From Bog-532 sp963828445 (GTDB lineage: Bacteria; Actinomycetota; Actinomycetes; Streptosporangiales; Streptosporangiaceae), in assembly GCA_963828445.1 (NCBI GenBank), contig CAWHFP010000003.1, positions 248,001 to 312,000 of the forward strand: DNA of 64,000 nucleotides, in the 5' to 3' direction. Positions 37,401 to 45,587 of this stretch are shown piece after piece. The notes beneath the pieces are model-generated. The model ran no database searches, had not been told where the DNA came from, and worked only from the letters and a program-made list of their open reading frames with translations. The position numbers and the translations under genes are program-made. Position 1 is the first letter of the stretch, and every line of letters starts with the position of its first letter.

Positions 37401-37794
37401 CGGCCAGGAAGGTGACCGCGCGGGGTGCCTCCCCCGCGCTGAGTGCGGCGTGCCCCCGGCTGACCAGGTGCTCGAACGCCACCGCATCGATGCCGGCCGG
37501 GTCGATGGCCAGCCGGTAGCCGCCGCTGGCGTACTCGACCAGATCCCGGCCCGCCGCCTGGCGCAGCCGGGAGACCAGGGCCTGCAGGGCGTTGGCGGTG
37601 TCGGCGGGCTGGTCGGCCGGGCCGTCACCCGGCCACAGGTCACCGGCCAGCCGGTCCGCGGTGACCGTTTTGCCGCCGGCCACGGCCAGCCGGATCAGCA
37701 GGGCACGCAGTCGCGGCCCGGCCAGCGGGGCGGGCTCTCCGGCTGCGTCCCGCACTTCCAGCGGGCCCAGGATGCCGACGCGCACGCTCGTCAC
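34432..37794 (-). CDS. SARP-family regulator: winged helix, BTAD, ATPase and TPR-like C-terminus
   Basis: 1120 residues from GTG 37794. The order is OmpR-type winged helix (VGILGPLEVRDAAG, about 1-95), BTAD (about 100-250), a linker, an AAA/NB-ARC-like ATPase (SFVGREDELERV, Walker A GPGGAGKTRLALEA near 328, LLLVLDNCEHV near 400, ATSREPLGV) and a long helical C-terminus with TPR character. This matches large AfsR/LAL-like SARP activators. Direct repeats suited to a SARP lie upstream of the adjacent, convergent drrAB-like operon, which is its most likely target. No TTA codon dependence was assessed. Confidence 0.92.
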   Translation of the reverse strand: MTSVRVGILGPLEVRDAAGEPAPLAGPRLRALLIRLAVAGGKTVTADRLAGDLWPGDGPADQPADTANALQALVSRLRQAAGRDLVEYASGGYRLAIDPAGIDAVAFEHLVSRGHAALSAGEAPRAVTFLADALALWRGPALADVADAPFAAGSVARLEELRVAAAEDLAEARLALGQGAELVPDVEELAAAHPLRERLCGQLMRALYAAGRQAEALSVYDQTRRVLADRLGVDPSPELAAVHLAILRADPALASPATDLPYLKNETPAPDGANGSRPPQPDGDESARPPERGGNLPAQLTSFVGREDELERVGKQLGDTRLVTLIGPGGAGKTRLALEAAAVKAPEMPDGVWLVPLAPVRDATEIPAAVLAALGIPELVWVSDARRALAPPPLDRLADALASQRLLLVLDNCEHVIDAVARVSARVLADAPGVRILATSREPLGVTGETLCPVPSLPLPPPGTGAAEATGYAAIRLFRDRAAAVRPGFTVDTDTVRPVIAICTALDGIPLAIELAAARLRSLTLAQVENRLSDRFRLLATGPRATADRHQTLRAIVDWSWDLLSEPERTVLRRLAVFRGGATPDAAEQVCGPLGPAGDAGHYASDVIDVVASLVDKSLVTATGDTDVRYRLLETVRVYADERLTESGEKEPVQAAHAAHFLALATEAEPRLRTAEQLRWLDRLDADHDNFSAALQYAVDRRDGPLGLRLVASLMWFWVMLDFDAEGGNWARQVREIAGPTPPPGLVEEYAISEFAAAVGGVADDNSLVRGPDGVALLRQALERTAVQVAAARATHPILALTPALTAMFSGDHDLARSRMEELTHHRDPWVRAAGLALGGHLAMNDGEIELATRFFDQGYDAFQAVGDRWGLIVVLGGQGEVAMAEDDPAAAVRVLEEAHQYAVEGKATHWGEMHLIPLGRARAAAGDLTTAQTNLEQGVRAARQFGEYDDEINGYVELSELARRDGDLPAARQLLEQARQVAEPRTTRLDIRLAAVKAFSKLGCLAEQEGQLDESGRWHRRATKLLADNLDNLMPIPIAPTLGTVVEGWAALAAAQGEPSRAAELLGLAHTLHGFRDTASFEVTRTTATVSAAIGPDEFAAAYQRGRALTRADALALAP

Positions 37795-37862
37795 CCCCTT
37801 CGGCCTTCATTGTCCCAGAAGCGTGAGGGTGCCTGGGGGAGGCTGACGCGGGGGGTGCCGGG

Positions 37863-38153
37863 TCAGGCCATGCGCTGCAGGCTGCCCAGCACGCGGTCCA
37901 GCAGGGCCAGGTCCGGCGGCTGGTGGCGGACGGCCGGCACCGGGCTCGGGGTCCGGCGCGGGTAGGCCTCATCGCCGGGGGCGGCCGGGTAGGGCACGCC
38001 CGGGCAACGGCGGGGCAGGAACGCGTCGAACGACTCAACCTGCTCGGGGAGGGCTTCCTCGATGGCCGAACGAGGGTAGGTCTCGGCCTCGGCCTGCGCG
38101 AGCACGGGCGTCTCCAGCGCGGCGTGCACAGCCGCCGATACTCCCCAGTTCAC
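37863..38153 (-). CDS. Small hypothetical protein
   Basis: 96 residues from GTG 38153 (VNWGVSAAVHAALETPVLAQAE), preceded by a G-rich GGGGGGG site. Acidic and Pro-rich with a C-terminal helix PPDLALLDRVLGSLQRM. No family is recognised; it has neither signal peptide nor membrane helix. It may be cotranscribed with the SARP gene 68 bases downstream. A TTG start at 38177 is an alternative. The gene is accepted on start context and placement only. Confidence 0.5.
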   Translation of the reverse strand: MNWGVSAAVHAALETPVLAQAEAETYPRSAIEEALPEQVESFDAFLPRRCPGVPYPAAPGDEAYPRRTPSPVPAVRHQPPDLALLDRVLGSLQRMA

Positions 38154-38373
38154 TGGCCCCCCCAATGCTTCCCGCAACCTGCCTGCGCAGACAGGCTATG
38201 TGCCGTTTCGGGGTGCCGCCAGGACCATCCGGAAAGAAATCGGTAAGTAGAAGATTTCGTAACATTTCCTGACCAACAGTCAGGCCGCGGCCACATTCTG
38301 CCAGGTAGAAAGGCTGAGTTGTGTACCGGGGCCTGGAGGTCGGCCCGAGCCGTAACCGCCTGAGGCTTGCCGA

Positions 38374-39722
38374 TCAGCGGCAGGCGGCGGCGGCGCGGGT
38401 GAAGGCCTCGCCGCGGTCGCGGTAGTCCTTGAAGTGGCCGAAGCTCGGCGCGGCCGGGGACAGCAGCACCACCCCGTCCGGACGGGCCCAGCCGAAACCA
38501 CGCGCGACCGCGTCGTCCAGATCCGCACACTCGACGATGCCGTCGAGCTGGGACCGGACGCCGTCCAGAACGGCGTCCAGTTCGGCGTGGATGCGGGGGC
38601 CGCTGTCGGGCAGGGTGAGGACCCGGGTGGGTGCGGCGCGGTCGCGCAGGCCGGCCGCGAGCGGCGTGTAGTCGATGCCGCGGTCGTGCCCGCCCACGAT
38701 GAGGGCCACCCGGCGGCCAGGGAAGGCGTCCAGGGCGGCCAGGGTGGGCAGCACGTTGGTGGACAGGCTGTCGTCCACAAAGGTCACTCCGCCGACTTGG
38801 GCCACGACCTGAAGGCGGTGGGCAGTGGCTCGAACCCCTGGGCCGCCGTCAGCGCAAGGCCTGCTTCGTCGGCGGCCTCGGACACGCCCAGCGCCGTGCA
38901 GGCAATGCTGCACGACAGCGCGTTGCGGCGGTTGTGCCGCGCCCAGCAGGCCGAGGTTGTCCATCCATGACGCGGCCGGGATCGTCGTCCGCGTGCACCC
39001 AGTCGATCCGTGGGCCGAGCAGTGCGGCCCGGGCTCTGATGAGATCACTGTCGCCGTTCGCCACGGTCAGGTCGGCGCCCGGCTGCGAGCACATCGACAG
39101 CTTGTCGCGGAGTAGTTGTCGGCTCCGTCGTGCCAGGGCAGATGGTCCGGATGCAGCGAGGTGACCGCGGTGACCGGCGGTGGAGCAGGGCAGATCCGTG
39201 GCCTGGTAGCTGGAGACCTCGATGAACCAGTAGTCCCACGGGCCGTCCGTGCACCTCCGGGTCGTACGGCGGCAGGCCGATGTTCCCGCCGACCAGGGCA
39301 GCGGTAGCCGAGGCCGTTGAGGAGGTGACCGGCGATCGACGACGGCCGTGCTCTTGCCCTTGGTGCCGGTGACGCAGACCACGCGGTGCGGTGTTGGCTT
39401 CGGCAGCCAGAGGCCGAGGCCTCCGGCCACGGGCAGGCCGCGTTCCTCCAGCCGCTGGCATCTCCGGCTTGTACCGGCTGACCCCCGGGGACTTCACCAC
39501 CACGTCGCACTTTTCCAGGGCGCCAGGCCACCATGACCCGTGCTGAGAACCGGGCAGGCCGTCGATGGCGTTGGATGACGGTTGGTCGTCGACCAGCACC
39601 GGCTCGACGCCCAGGCTGGTCAGCTTGCGAACGTTGACCAGGCCCTCGCGGCCCAGTCCGTAGACGCCGACGCGGGCTCCCCGCAGGTCCGACCAGGAGA
39701 GCTTGGGACGCGCAGTGATCAC
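38374..39722 (-). pseudogene. murD2: MurD2-type UDP-MurNAc-L-Ala:L-Glu ligase, many apparent frameshifts
   Basis: GTG 39722 overlaps the murL stop (GTGA). Mur-ligase features appear in order but spread over all three frames: the N-terminal Rossmann part (GVYGLGREGLVNVRKL, CDVVVKSPGVSRYKPEM), the ATP-binding VTGTKGKST (about 39348-39373), GGNIGLPPYDPEV, FIEVSSYQATDL, LHPDHLPWHDGADNY, and an intact C-terminal domain (FVDDSLSTNVLPTLAAL, LIVGGHDRGIDY). About eight one-base shifts are needed. Next to murL it should be MurD2, which adds L-Glu rather than D-Glu to UDP-MurNAc-L-Ala (known from Xanthomonas). Because all motifs survive, poor consensus is likelier than decay. Confidence 0.75.
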
Positions 39723-41092
39723 GCCAGCACATCCTTGATCGCCGGCGTGGCCGGAATGAAGTGATTGCCCAGCCGGACGGAGCAGTCCTTCCGTGGACGG
39801 ATGTTCGGGCAGCGCGCCCACCTCGGCGGCTAGTTCCTGGAGCAGTTTGTCCCCGGTCCGGTCTGGGCGCTGCGCCGCGAGCAGACGCGGCGCGGCACTC
39901 GTTCACCTCACCCACGCACTCAAACGGCTTGTGAGGTCGACGTACCGAGCAACGCCCGGAAACGATAGGCCAGCGCCGGATCGGCCAGTGGTTCGTGATC
40001 GCTGAAGACACGCTCAGGTCCGTGGCGGGCAGGAACGGCGCCAGGATGAGGTCGATGAAGCAGCATTTGTCGCATTGACCGCACCAGTGGTCAAGCCGGA
40101 GCGACTTGTCGATGTGAAAGGCACGGTTACAGCTGCGGAAAGTGTCGTGGTACTGACGGAGCTGCGCGAACTGTTCCGCGATCCACAGCTCGGTGCGGGG
40201 CCGCAAGGCGGAGAAGTAGTCGGGCATGCCGGGCCCGACGGCAATCCGGCGGTCGCTTCGGCGAGCACGCCGCGGAATCCGGCCTCGAACGACATCGCTC
40301 TTCGAATACTGGTGGTTGATGGCCCGATCGCCGTCCTGAACCGTCGCGACCGACGCCGACCACTCGTTGGACATGATCACCGCCTCGCGTCCGTCGAGAA
40401 CGGCTGCGAGCACCGCGATGGCCGAAATGATTCCGGTCACGGGAACGTGCCCGTTGAGGAAGCCGAGCTCGCGCGAGCGCAGCAGTTGCGGGTCGATCTC
40501 ACGGTCGGCGCGGACGACCGGCAGGCCGGTCAGCGCGGCGGGCTGCTCGATCGCGTCGAATCGGTCGCCGGGCCGGTTGACGATGAACAACGCCGATATC
40601 GCGCATGCGGCCGGACCAGTTCCACCGTGACGATCGAGTCGATGCCACCGCCAAAGGGGATCAGCGCCCGTCCAGCGGGGTGTCCGTGGCCGCGAGGTCG
40701 TGACCCGGCCGCAGCCTCGGTCGCATGGGCCCGAGATCCCTTCGATGAGCAGGTCTGACAGGTCGAGGCCATTGCGGAAGGCGAACTCGCCCAGGCCGTC
40801 CAGGTAGATACTCACGGAGAAAGGCCCGCTCGCGATCGGTGACGGAAGGCGACCGGGATCGATGACGGGCGGCGCTGCGGTCTTGTAGTACGACACCCCG
40901 GCCAGCAGGAACACCAGCCGCGCAGCGGCCTCCACCGCCGGGCGCGGCCCAGCCGTCACTTGGGGCGAGCGTGATCCGCTCGGTGAAGCGGCGTCCGTCC
41001 ACGCTGTAATGGCATGACAGGTCGCCGGCGGCAGCGTCGATCTCGTACCGCTCGTACCTGAACACCTGACCGCGGCTGAGGGGCTGGGTCAC
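39719..41092 (-). pseudogene. murL: MurL, UDP-MurNAc-L-Ala-L-Glu epimerase, many apparent frameshifts
   Basis: GTG 41092 (VTQPLSRGQVFRYERYEID) to TGA 39719-39721. MurL hallmarks occur in order across the frames: FRYERYEI, RLVFLLAGVSYYKTAAP, TDRERAFLREY, ALIPFGGGIDSIVTVEL, NGHVPVTGIISAIAV, MSNEWSAS with NHQYSKS, CGQCDKCCF and HKPFECVGEVNECRAA. MurL epimerises the terminal L-Glu of UDP-MurNAc-L-Ala-L-Glu to D-Glu with ATP and Mg, bypassing glutamate racemase. The GGGIDS stretch resembles a nucleotide-binding PP-loop. At least eight frame changes, several in close compensating pairs, interrupt the gene; motifs themselves are unharmed. Confidence 0.78.
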
Positions 41093-41927
41093 GGTCGCTC
41101 CCGGCGCCAAGTCGGGCGATGGCGGCGAACCGGCCGCAGGGACGGGCGGCGCGATCGCTGAAGAAGAGATGGTCCGGCGGCCCGGTGGGCAGGGCCGCCA
41201 CGGTGATGTGATCGTCGCCGACACCGGCGTCGCGGAGCACGAGCCGGTTCGCTGTCCACAGATCGAACAGGTATTTACCGGTCCCGTCCTCGTGGATGAC
41301 CTGGGACGAGGCCGCCCCCAGTCCATGCCCGGCCGCGATCTTCACATCCTCGCCAACCTGGTACCGGTCTGGCGGGATGGCGGGGCCCATCGCCGCGATG
41401 ATGTTCTCCGGGCGCGCTCCCAGCGATCGCATGGTGGACACGGCAGCCTCACTGACTCGCGCCACCGTGCCGCGCCAGCCCGCGTGCACGCAGCTGAGCA
41501 CGTGCGCCACCGGGTCGTAGAGCACAATCGGCACGCAGTCCGCGACCATCACCGCCAGCACGATACCCGGCTCGGCCGTGACCAGCACGTCGGTGTCCTG
41601 AATGGCGTCATCCTGGCTGCGGGAGCCCCGGCCGCGATCCGCCGCGGTGACCACGTGCGCCTGGTTGCTGTGCGCCTGCCGCAGAAGACGAAATCGGCCG
41701 GATCGGCATCGAACGCCGCGGCGCCGCCGCCGGTTCTCCAGCACATTGTCCGGCTGGTCTTCGACATGCAGGCTGAGGTTCAAGCTGGCGTAGGGACCGG
41801 ACGAGACCCCGCCACGCGTGGTGGTGACCAGCACGTCGACATCGAACGGCTCAAAGGCATTCCAGGTGAGGACGTCGAGGTCACCCCGCTGCCGCAGCGC
41901 CGACGCGGCCGCCGCCGGTGCCGTCAT
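41089..41927 (-). pseudogene. pgeF: PgeF/YfiH-family peptidoglycan editing factor, apparent frameshifts
   Basis: The start at 41927 (MTAPAAAASALRQ) leads into FDVDVLVTTTRGGVSSGPYASLNLS, QAHSNQAHVV, VMVADCVPIVLYDP and SCVHAGWRGTVAR, which supply the His-Cys-His metal site of the multicopper-oxidase/laccase-like YfiH family. E. coli YfiH (PgeF) removes mis-incorporated L-Ser from the muropeptide precursor. Two compensating shifts occur near 41690-41740 (frame leaves after DNVLENRR and returns before QAHSNQ), and the exact C-terminus near 41090 is unclear. murL starts at 41092, so the stop probably overlaps it. It begins the pgeF-murL-murD2 row. Confidence 0.78.
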
Positions 41928-41999
41928 CGGCCCGTCCTCCTCGTGATCGCCGCATTCACGCGCAAAGGCTACACGCGATAGATGAGCCGCAGGTCCAGA

Positions 42000-42514
42000 T
42001 CACGAAGCGGCGGCGGGCGCGAGGGTGAGCCGGAGTTTCTGCGTGACTTGGCCGGTCAGCTCGCCCTCAGCCGCGATTGAGATGGAACCTTCCGTGGTCA
42101 TGCCGAACGAGATTTCCACCGTGCCCGCCGACAGGGCCCAAGGATCATTACCGCCTGCCGCCGCCTGAACAGCCTCGCGTACGCTGCCCAGCGCCTCGAC
42201 CAGAGCATCCTGCATGCTGTCGCCGTGTACCAGCCCGGCATCAGGCTCGTCTGGCGGTATCAGCGTGAGGTCGATGGTGTGGATGTCCCGGCTGGAACGT
42301 TTCGCTTTCAGGCTGAGCTCAGTGCCGATGAACGGGACACAGAACTTGACACCCCCGCCGCCGGCTTTTCGGCCACGAGTTCGAGTGACAGCTGGACTGA
42401 CGAAACGCGAGCGACCGGTCGCGAGCTGGTCTGCGAGAAGCCCGCCTCTATCAGAGCGTCCTTGACATCGTCGATGAGCTGATCGACCGGCATGCCGTTA
42501 CGGTTGGTCTGCAC
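42000..42514 (-). pseudogene. Tandem Trypco2-domain protein, one apparent frameshift
   Basis: GTG 42514 is preceded by GGGAAGG and lies 29 bases after the ATPase stop. The first half (MPVDQLIDDVKDALIEAGF, SSVQLSLELVAEKPAAG, then in another frame VKFCVPFIGTELSLK and IHTIDLTLIPP) and the second half (QDALVEALGSVREAVQAA, GTVEISFGMTTEGSISIAAE, LRLTLAP) look like two copies of the small Trypco2 domain found beside trypsin-like proteases and NTPases in bacterial conflict systems. One extra G in the plus-strand CCCCC run at 42352-42356 (minus GGGGG) would restore a single frame of about 171 codons. Family assignment is from recall of the pattern. Confidence 0.6.
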
Positions 42515-42543
42515 GCGCGCCTTCCCTGGTGGTCTTGGACGGC

Positions 42544-45429
42544 TCAGCCGAAAAATTCGTTGAACGCCTCGCCGATCAGGCCGTTCACGGTTTTTGAACT
42601 CTCGGCCTGGTCGGCCGCCCGGCTGCATATGCCCGCGACGCTGAGCTTCAGCATGAAGTCAACGGCCTTGCTCACGTCCCCGTCCGCGAAGATCGCCCGA
42701 TCATGGATACCGGTCAGACCCTCCGCGATCGTGCGGCGCTGCTCGAAGGCCTCGGCCCCGAACCGGAAGGCGTCGGCCAGATAACCCTTCTGATCCAGCA
42801 GATCGGCGCGGAAGTAAGACACGTAGGCCTGACCTTGCACACAGGCGGCCAGGTGGGGGTGGGCTCGGCCGCGGTATCTCACTTCCCGGAGAGTACGAAC
42901 GATCTCGTAGGCGCGAATGGCCTCGTTGAGATCCCGGGCGATCTGCTTTCGCAGGCTTTCGCGCTCTTCCGACTGCTCCGGATATAGCTTGGCCAGTTCG
43001 TTGTGGGTCTTGGCCAGTTGGATGTTCACGCCGGCGAGGTTGTAGTAGGCGCGCTCCGATCCGAGCCCGTCCGTCGGCTTCGGCGGAACGTTGCGACTGG
43101 CTTTCCCGAGATCTTCCGGGTTGTCACGGCGCACGATACGCAGCCGCTCTTCGTACGACAGCCACAGGTTCTCCCGCGCTTCGGACAAAGCCTTTTCGCG
43201 CGCTTGAGGATCGCGCAGGTTGCTCGCGATCTGCTGGGCCAGCAGCCAGGACAACGCGTTGCCCTGTTCCCGCATCTGCCGGGCCGCGGGGTCAGGCAAC
43301 GGTGCCAGCAATGCACGAGCCTCGTTGACCCTGGCGCGGGCCGAGGATCGCTCGGCATCGCTGTATTTACTCCGGTTCTGAAAGACGATCCGGGCCCGGC
43401 CAATCAGACATTCAGCCAGTTCGAATGCGTTTCGTTCCGGATTCAGCAGGCCTTCAGCCATCTCGAAGTACGGGCCCGACACCTTGACCGGGCCGCGCCG
43501 CTCCCGGACGTGCCCGAGGGCATACCAGAGCAGGCCACACGCATCTGGCGAATCTGTGCGGGCTGCCGCGTCAGCCACATCACCCGTCCGCCCCGCTTCC
43601 TGGTCAGGTTCCAGGCGTGCGAACGCCGTGGCGTCCGCCGACTGGATGAAGATGTCCCGTCCGGACTCTGACGACATCAGCCGCCCGACGATCTCGGCTG
43701 CGGCGTCAGGCTCGTCCTGCCACGTTTGGTCTCGGATCGTCGCCGCGAACAGCCGGTGCATGGTCAGCGCGGGCGCATCGGCAACCCAGGACGGATCCGC
43801 CAGCCTGATGCTGGTCAACGCGTCGGCCGAGCCAGTCTCGATACCGGCCAATGAGAGCAGGGCAGCTTCGCTGATGGCCTCGCGGGGAAACCAGGCCAGC
43901 AGGCGGGCCAGGGTCATCAGCTGAGGGGATGTCTCCAGAGCCTGCCGGGCCAGATCCCAGACCAGCCTCGGGCCGTCTTTCTCGCCCAGATCCGCCGTGT
44001 CCTCACCAGGCCGCTGATCGAGTCTGGCCAGGACCTCTGCGATCAGGGGACGGCCATCGATCACGTCAGTTAGGTGGGGTGGCAGATGGAGCCGATACAG
44101 ATCTTGCGACTCCAGGCCCGGCAAGGGCTTGAAAAGCCAGCCGCGATCGTCGGCATGCGCTCGCCAGGCGGGCTCCGTCGTGGTGATGATGACGAACTGG
44201 CCAGGGCTGTGCGGAACCGGCATGCGTTCTAGCACGTTGGATTCCGGGCCGCTGTCGCAGTTGTCCAGCACCACCACCCACGGTCGCTCGGCGTCGCGGA
44301 GCCTGCGCAGGGCGGCGGATGCGAAGGCCTGATCGTCGCCACCGTCCGGTTTTTCCGTTGTGACGTCGAGTTCCGGCCGCTCGTCACGCTGGGCCTTCTC
44401 CTGATTCTCGGCTTGAGCCAGTGACCGAGTGAGCATCTGCCGATCGCTGCAATTGAGGAACCAGCCGCAACCATTGTCGGCCGCGAGGGCCAGCCGATGA
44501 GCCAGCATGCTCTTGCCGCGCCCGGGTTTTCCCTGCAGCACTATGACGGCTGGCGGCCGATCGGGGCCGACCTGGCCCTCAAGCTTATCCAGCAGGGCGA
44601 TGCGGGAGGGGTACTCCACGAAACCGGGAAAAGCAGGGAGATACCCGTGGATGGCCGGAACGGAGCGACCAGCCCGCGGAGTGTAGAAGCGGTGTGGGCG
44701 GGACACGTCAACCAGCGCCCACTCCCCCACGCCTCGGCCGAGCACATCCTGAGCGCTGGCCGTGCTAATCGCCTCGCCGAATGAGGCACCAACCGCCAGT
44801 CGGCCAGACGTGCGCTCGAGGTGGCGAGCTGCTCGCGCGATGTCCACGGCGATCCAGTCCCCAGCCGAGCCGGTGACCGGGTCTTCGGCGGCCAGGTCCC
44901 ATACTCCCGGTTCAGCGGGTTCAGCCAGGCGCTCGGTAAATCGTGGCGGTCCGGCCAGCCGATCGGACGATTGCAGAGATTGGGCCATGCTGGTGTCGAT
45001 CAGGACGAGCGCGTGCCGGGTGGGTCTGGTACGGACGGCGATGAGGGGCCGCATATCCGCGGCTAATGCCATCCCGGCAAAGACGATGGCCAGATCCAGG
45101 CAGGTGGCAGGTCCCTGAATCGTCTGGAGCTGGTTTCTGATCCGCTGAAAACCCGGCCGCTCGCCGTCACCGCCGGGCTTGGTGGTGGCCAGCTGGGTCT
45201 GGACCGGGTTCCAGGGGTGCAGCGCATAGGGGATCCTTCGGTCACGCAGCGCGTCGTAGACCCGGCTGGCCCGGACCTCGCCCTGGCTGGGCCTGCGCCA
45301 CCGGTCCAGGCAGTCAGCCGGGACCAGATCCCGTGCCTGTTCAGGATTAACATAGCGGGCCAGGTTGCGGATGTTTTCCTTGGTTACCAGCCAGTCCGGC
45401 CAGGCGTCGATTCGCTCCGCTTCGTCCAC
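42544..45429 (-). CDS. STAND-like ATPase with N-terminal transglutaminase-like domain and helical repeat C-terminus
   Basis: 961 residues from GTG 45429. Residues 100-260 resemble a transglutaminase/papain-like fold: ATCLDLAIVFAGMALAADMRPL with Cys 110, RHALVLID with His 139 and Asp 145, and WALVDVSRPHRFY. A P-loop NTPase follows, with Walker A GKPGRGKSMLA (300-310) and Walker B WVVVLDNCD (384-392), then a winged-helix-like segment (LLAWFPREAISEAALLSLAG) and a long alpha-helical, TPR-like sensor region (about 600-940). This triad of putative effector, switch and sensor is the plan of STAND immunity-type proteins. A Trypco2 gene follows 29 bases downstream, and an unknown gene is divergent. 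Specific function unknown. Confidence 0.75.
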   Translation of the reverse strand: MDEAERIDAWPDWLVTKENIRNLARYVNPEQARDLVPADCLDRWRRPSQGEVRASRVYDALRDRRIPYALHPWNPVQTQLATTKPGGDGERPGFQRIRNQLQTIQGPATCLDLAIVFAGMALAADMRPLIAVRTRPTRHALVLIDTSMAQSLQSSDRLAGPPRFTERLAEPAEPGVWDLAAEDPVTGSAGDWIAVDIARAARHLERTSGRLAVGASFGEAISTASAQDVLGRGVGEWALVDVSRPHRFYTPRAGRSVPAIHGYLPAFPGFVEYPSRIALLDKLEGQVGPDRPPAVIVLQGKPGRGKSMLAHRLALAADNGCGWFLNCSDRQMLTRSLAQAENQEKAQRDERPELDVTTEKPDGGDDQAFASAALRRLRDAERPWVVVLDNCDSGPESNVLERMPVPHSPGQFVIITTTEPAWRAHADDRGWLFKPLPGLESQDLYRLHLPPHLTDVIDGRPLIAEVLARLDQRPGEDTADLGEKDGPRLVWDLARQALETSPQLMTLARLLAWFPREAISEAALLSLAGIETGSADALTSIRLADPSWVADAPALTMHRLFAATIRDQTWQDEPDAAAEIVGRLMSSESGRDIFIQSADATAFARLEPDQEAGRTGDVADAAARTDSPDACGLLWYALGHVRERRGPVKVSGPYFEMAEGLLNPERNAFELAECLIGRARIVFQNRSKYSDAERSSARARVNEARALLAPLPDPAARQMREQGNALSWLLAQQIASNLRDPQAREKALSEARENLWLSYEERLRIVRRDNPEDLGKASRNVPPKPTDGLGSERAYYNLAGVNIQLAKTHNELAKLYPEQSEERESLRKQIARDLNEAIRAYEIVRTLREVRYRGRAHPHLAACVQGQAYVSYFRADLLDQKGYLADAFRFGAEAFEQRRTIAEGLTGIHDRAIFADGDVSKAVDFMLKLSVAGICSRAADQAESSKTVNGLIGEAFNEFFG

Positions 45430-45587
45430 TGTCCCCCCTGCGAGACGTTCTGCCGTGGTGTGCGCCTATCTTGGCTCCTTTGCAAGATCTACAGGTGTGC
45501 TTCGGCGTGTCCGGCGGAACGTGGCGCGTAGCATCGGCTCGTCGCGCACGCCGGAGGGCGGCCGCCCGGGAGGAGGCACACCAGATC

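Noticed and set aside
37216..37965. Plus-strand frame over the SARP N-terminus
   Set aside because: It is antisense to the winged-helix/BTAD domains, which are clearly the coding strand.
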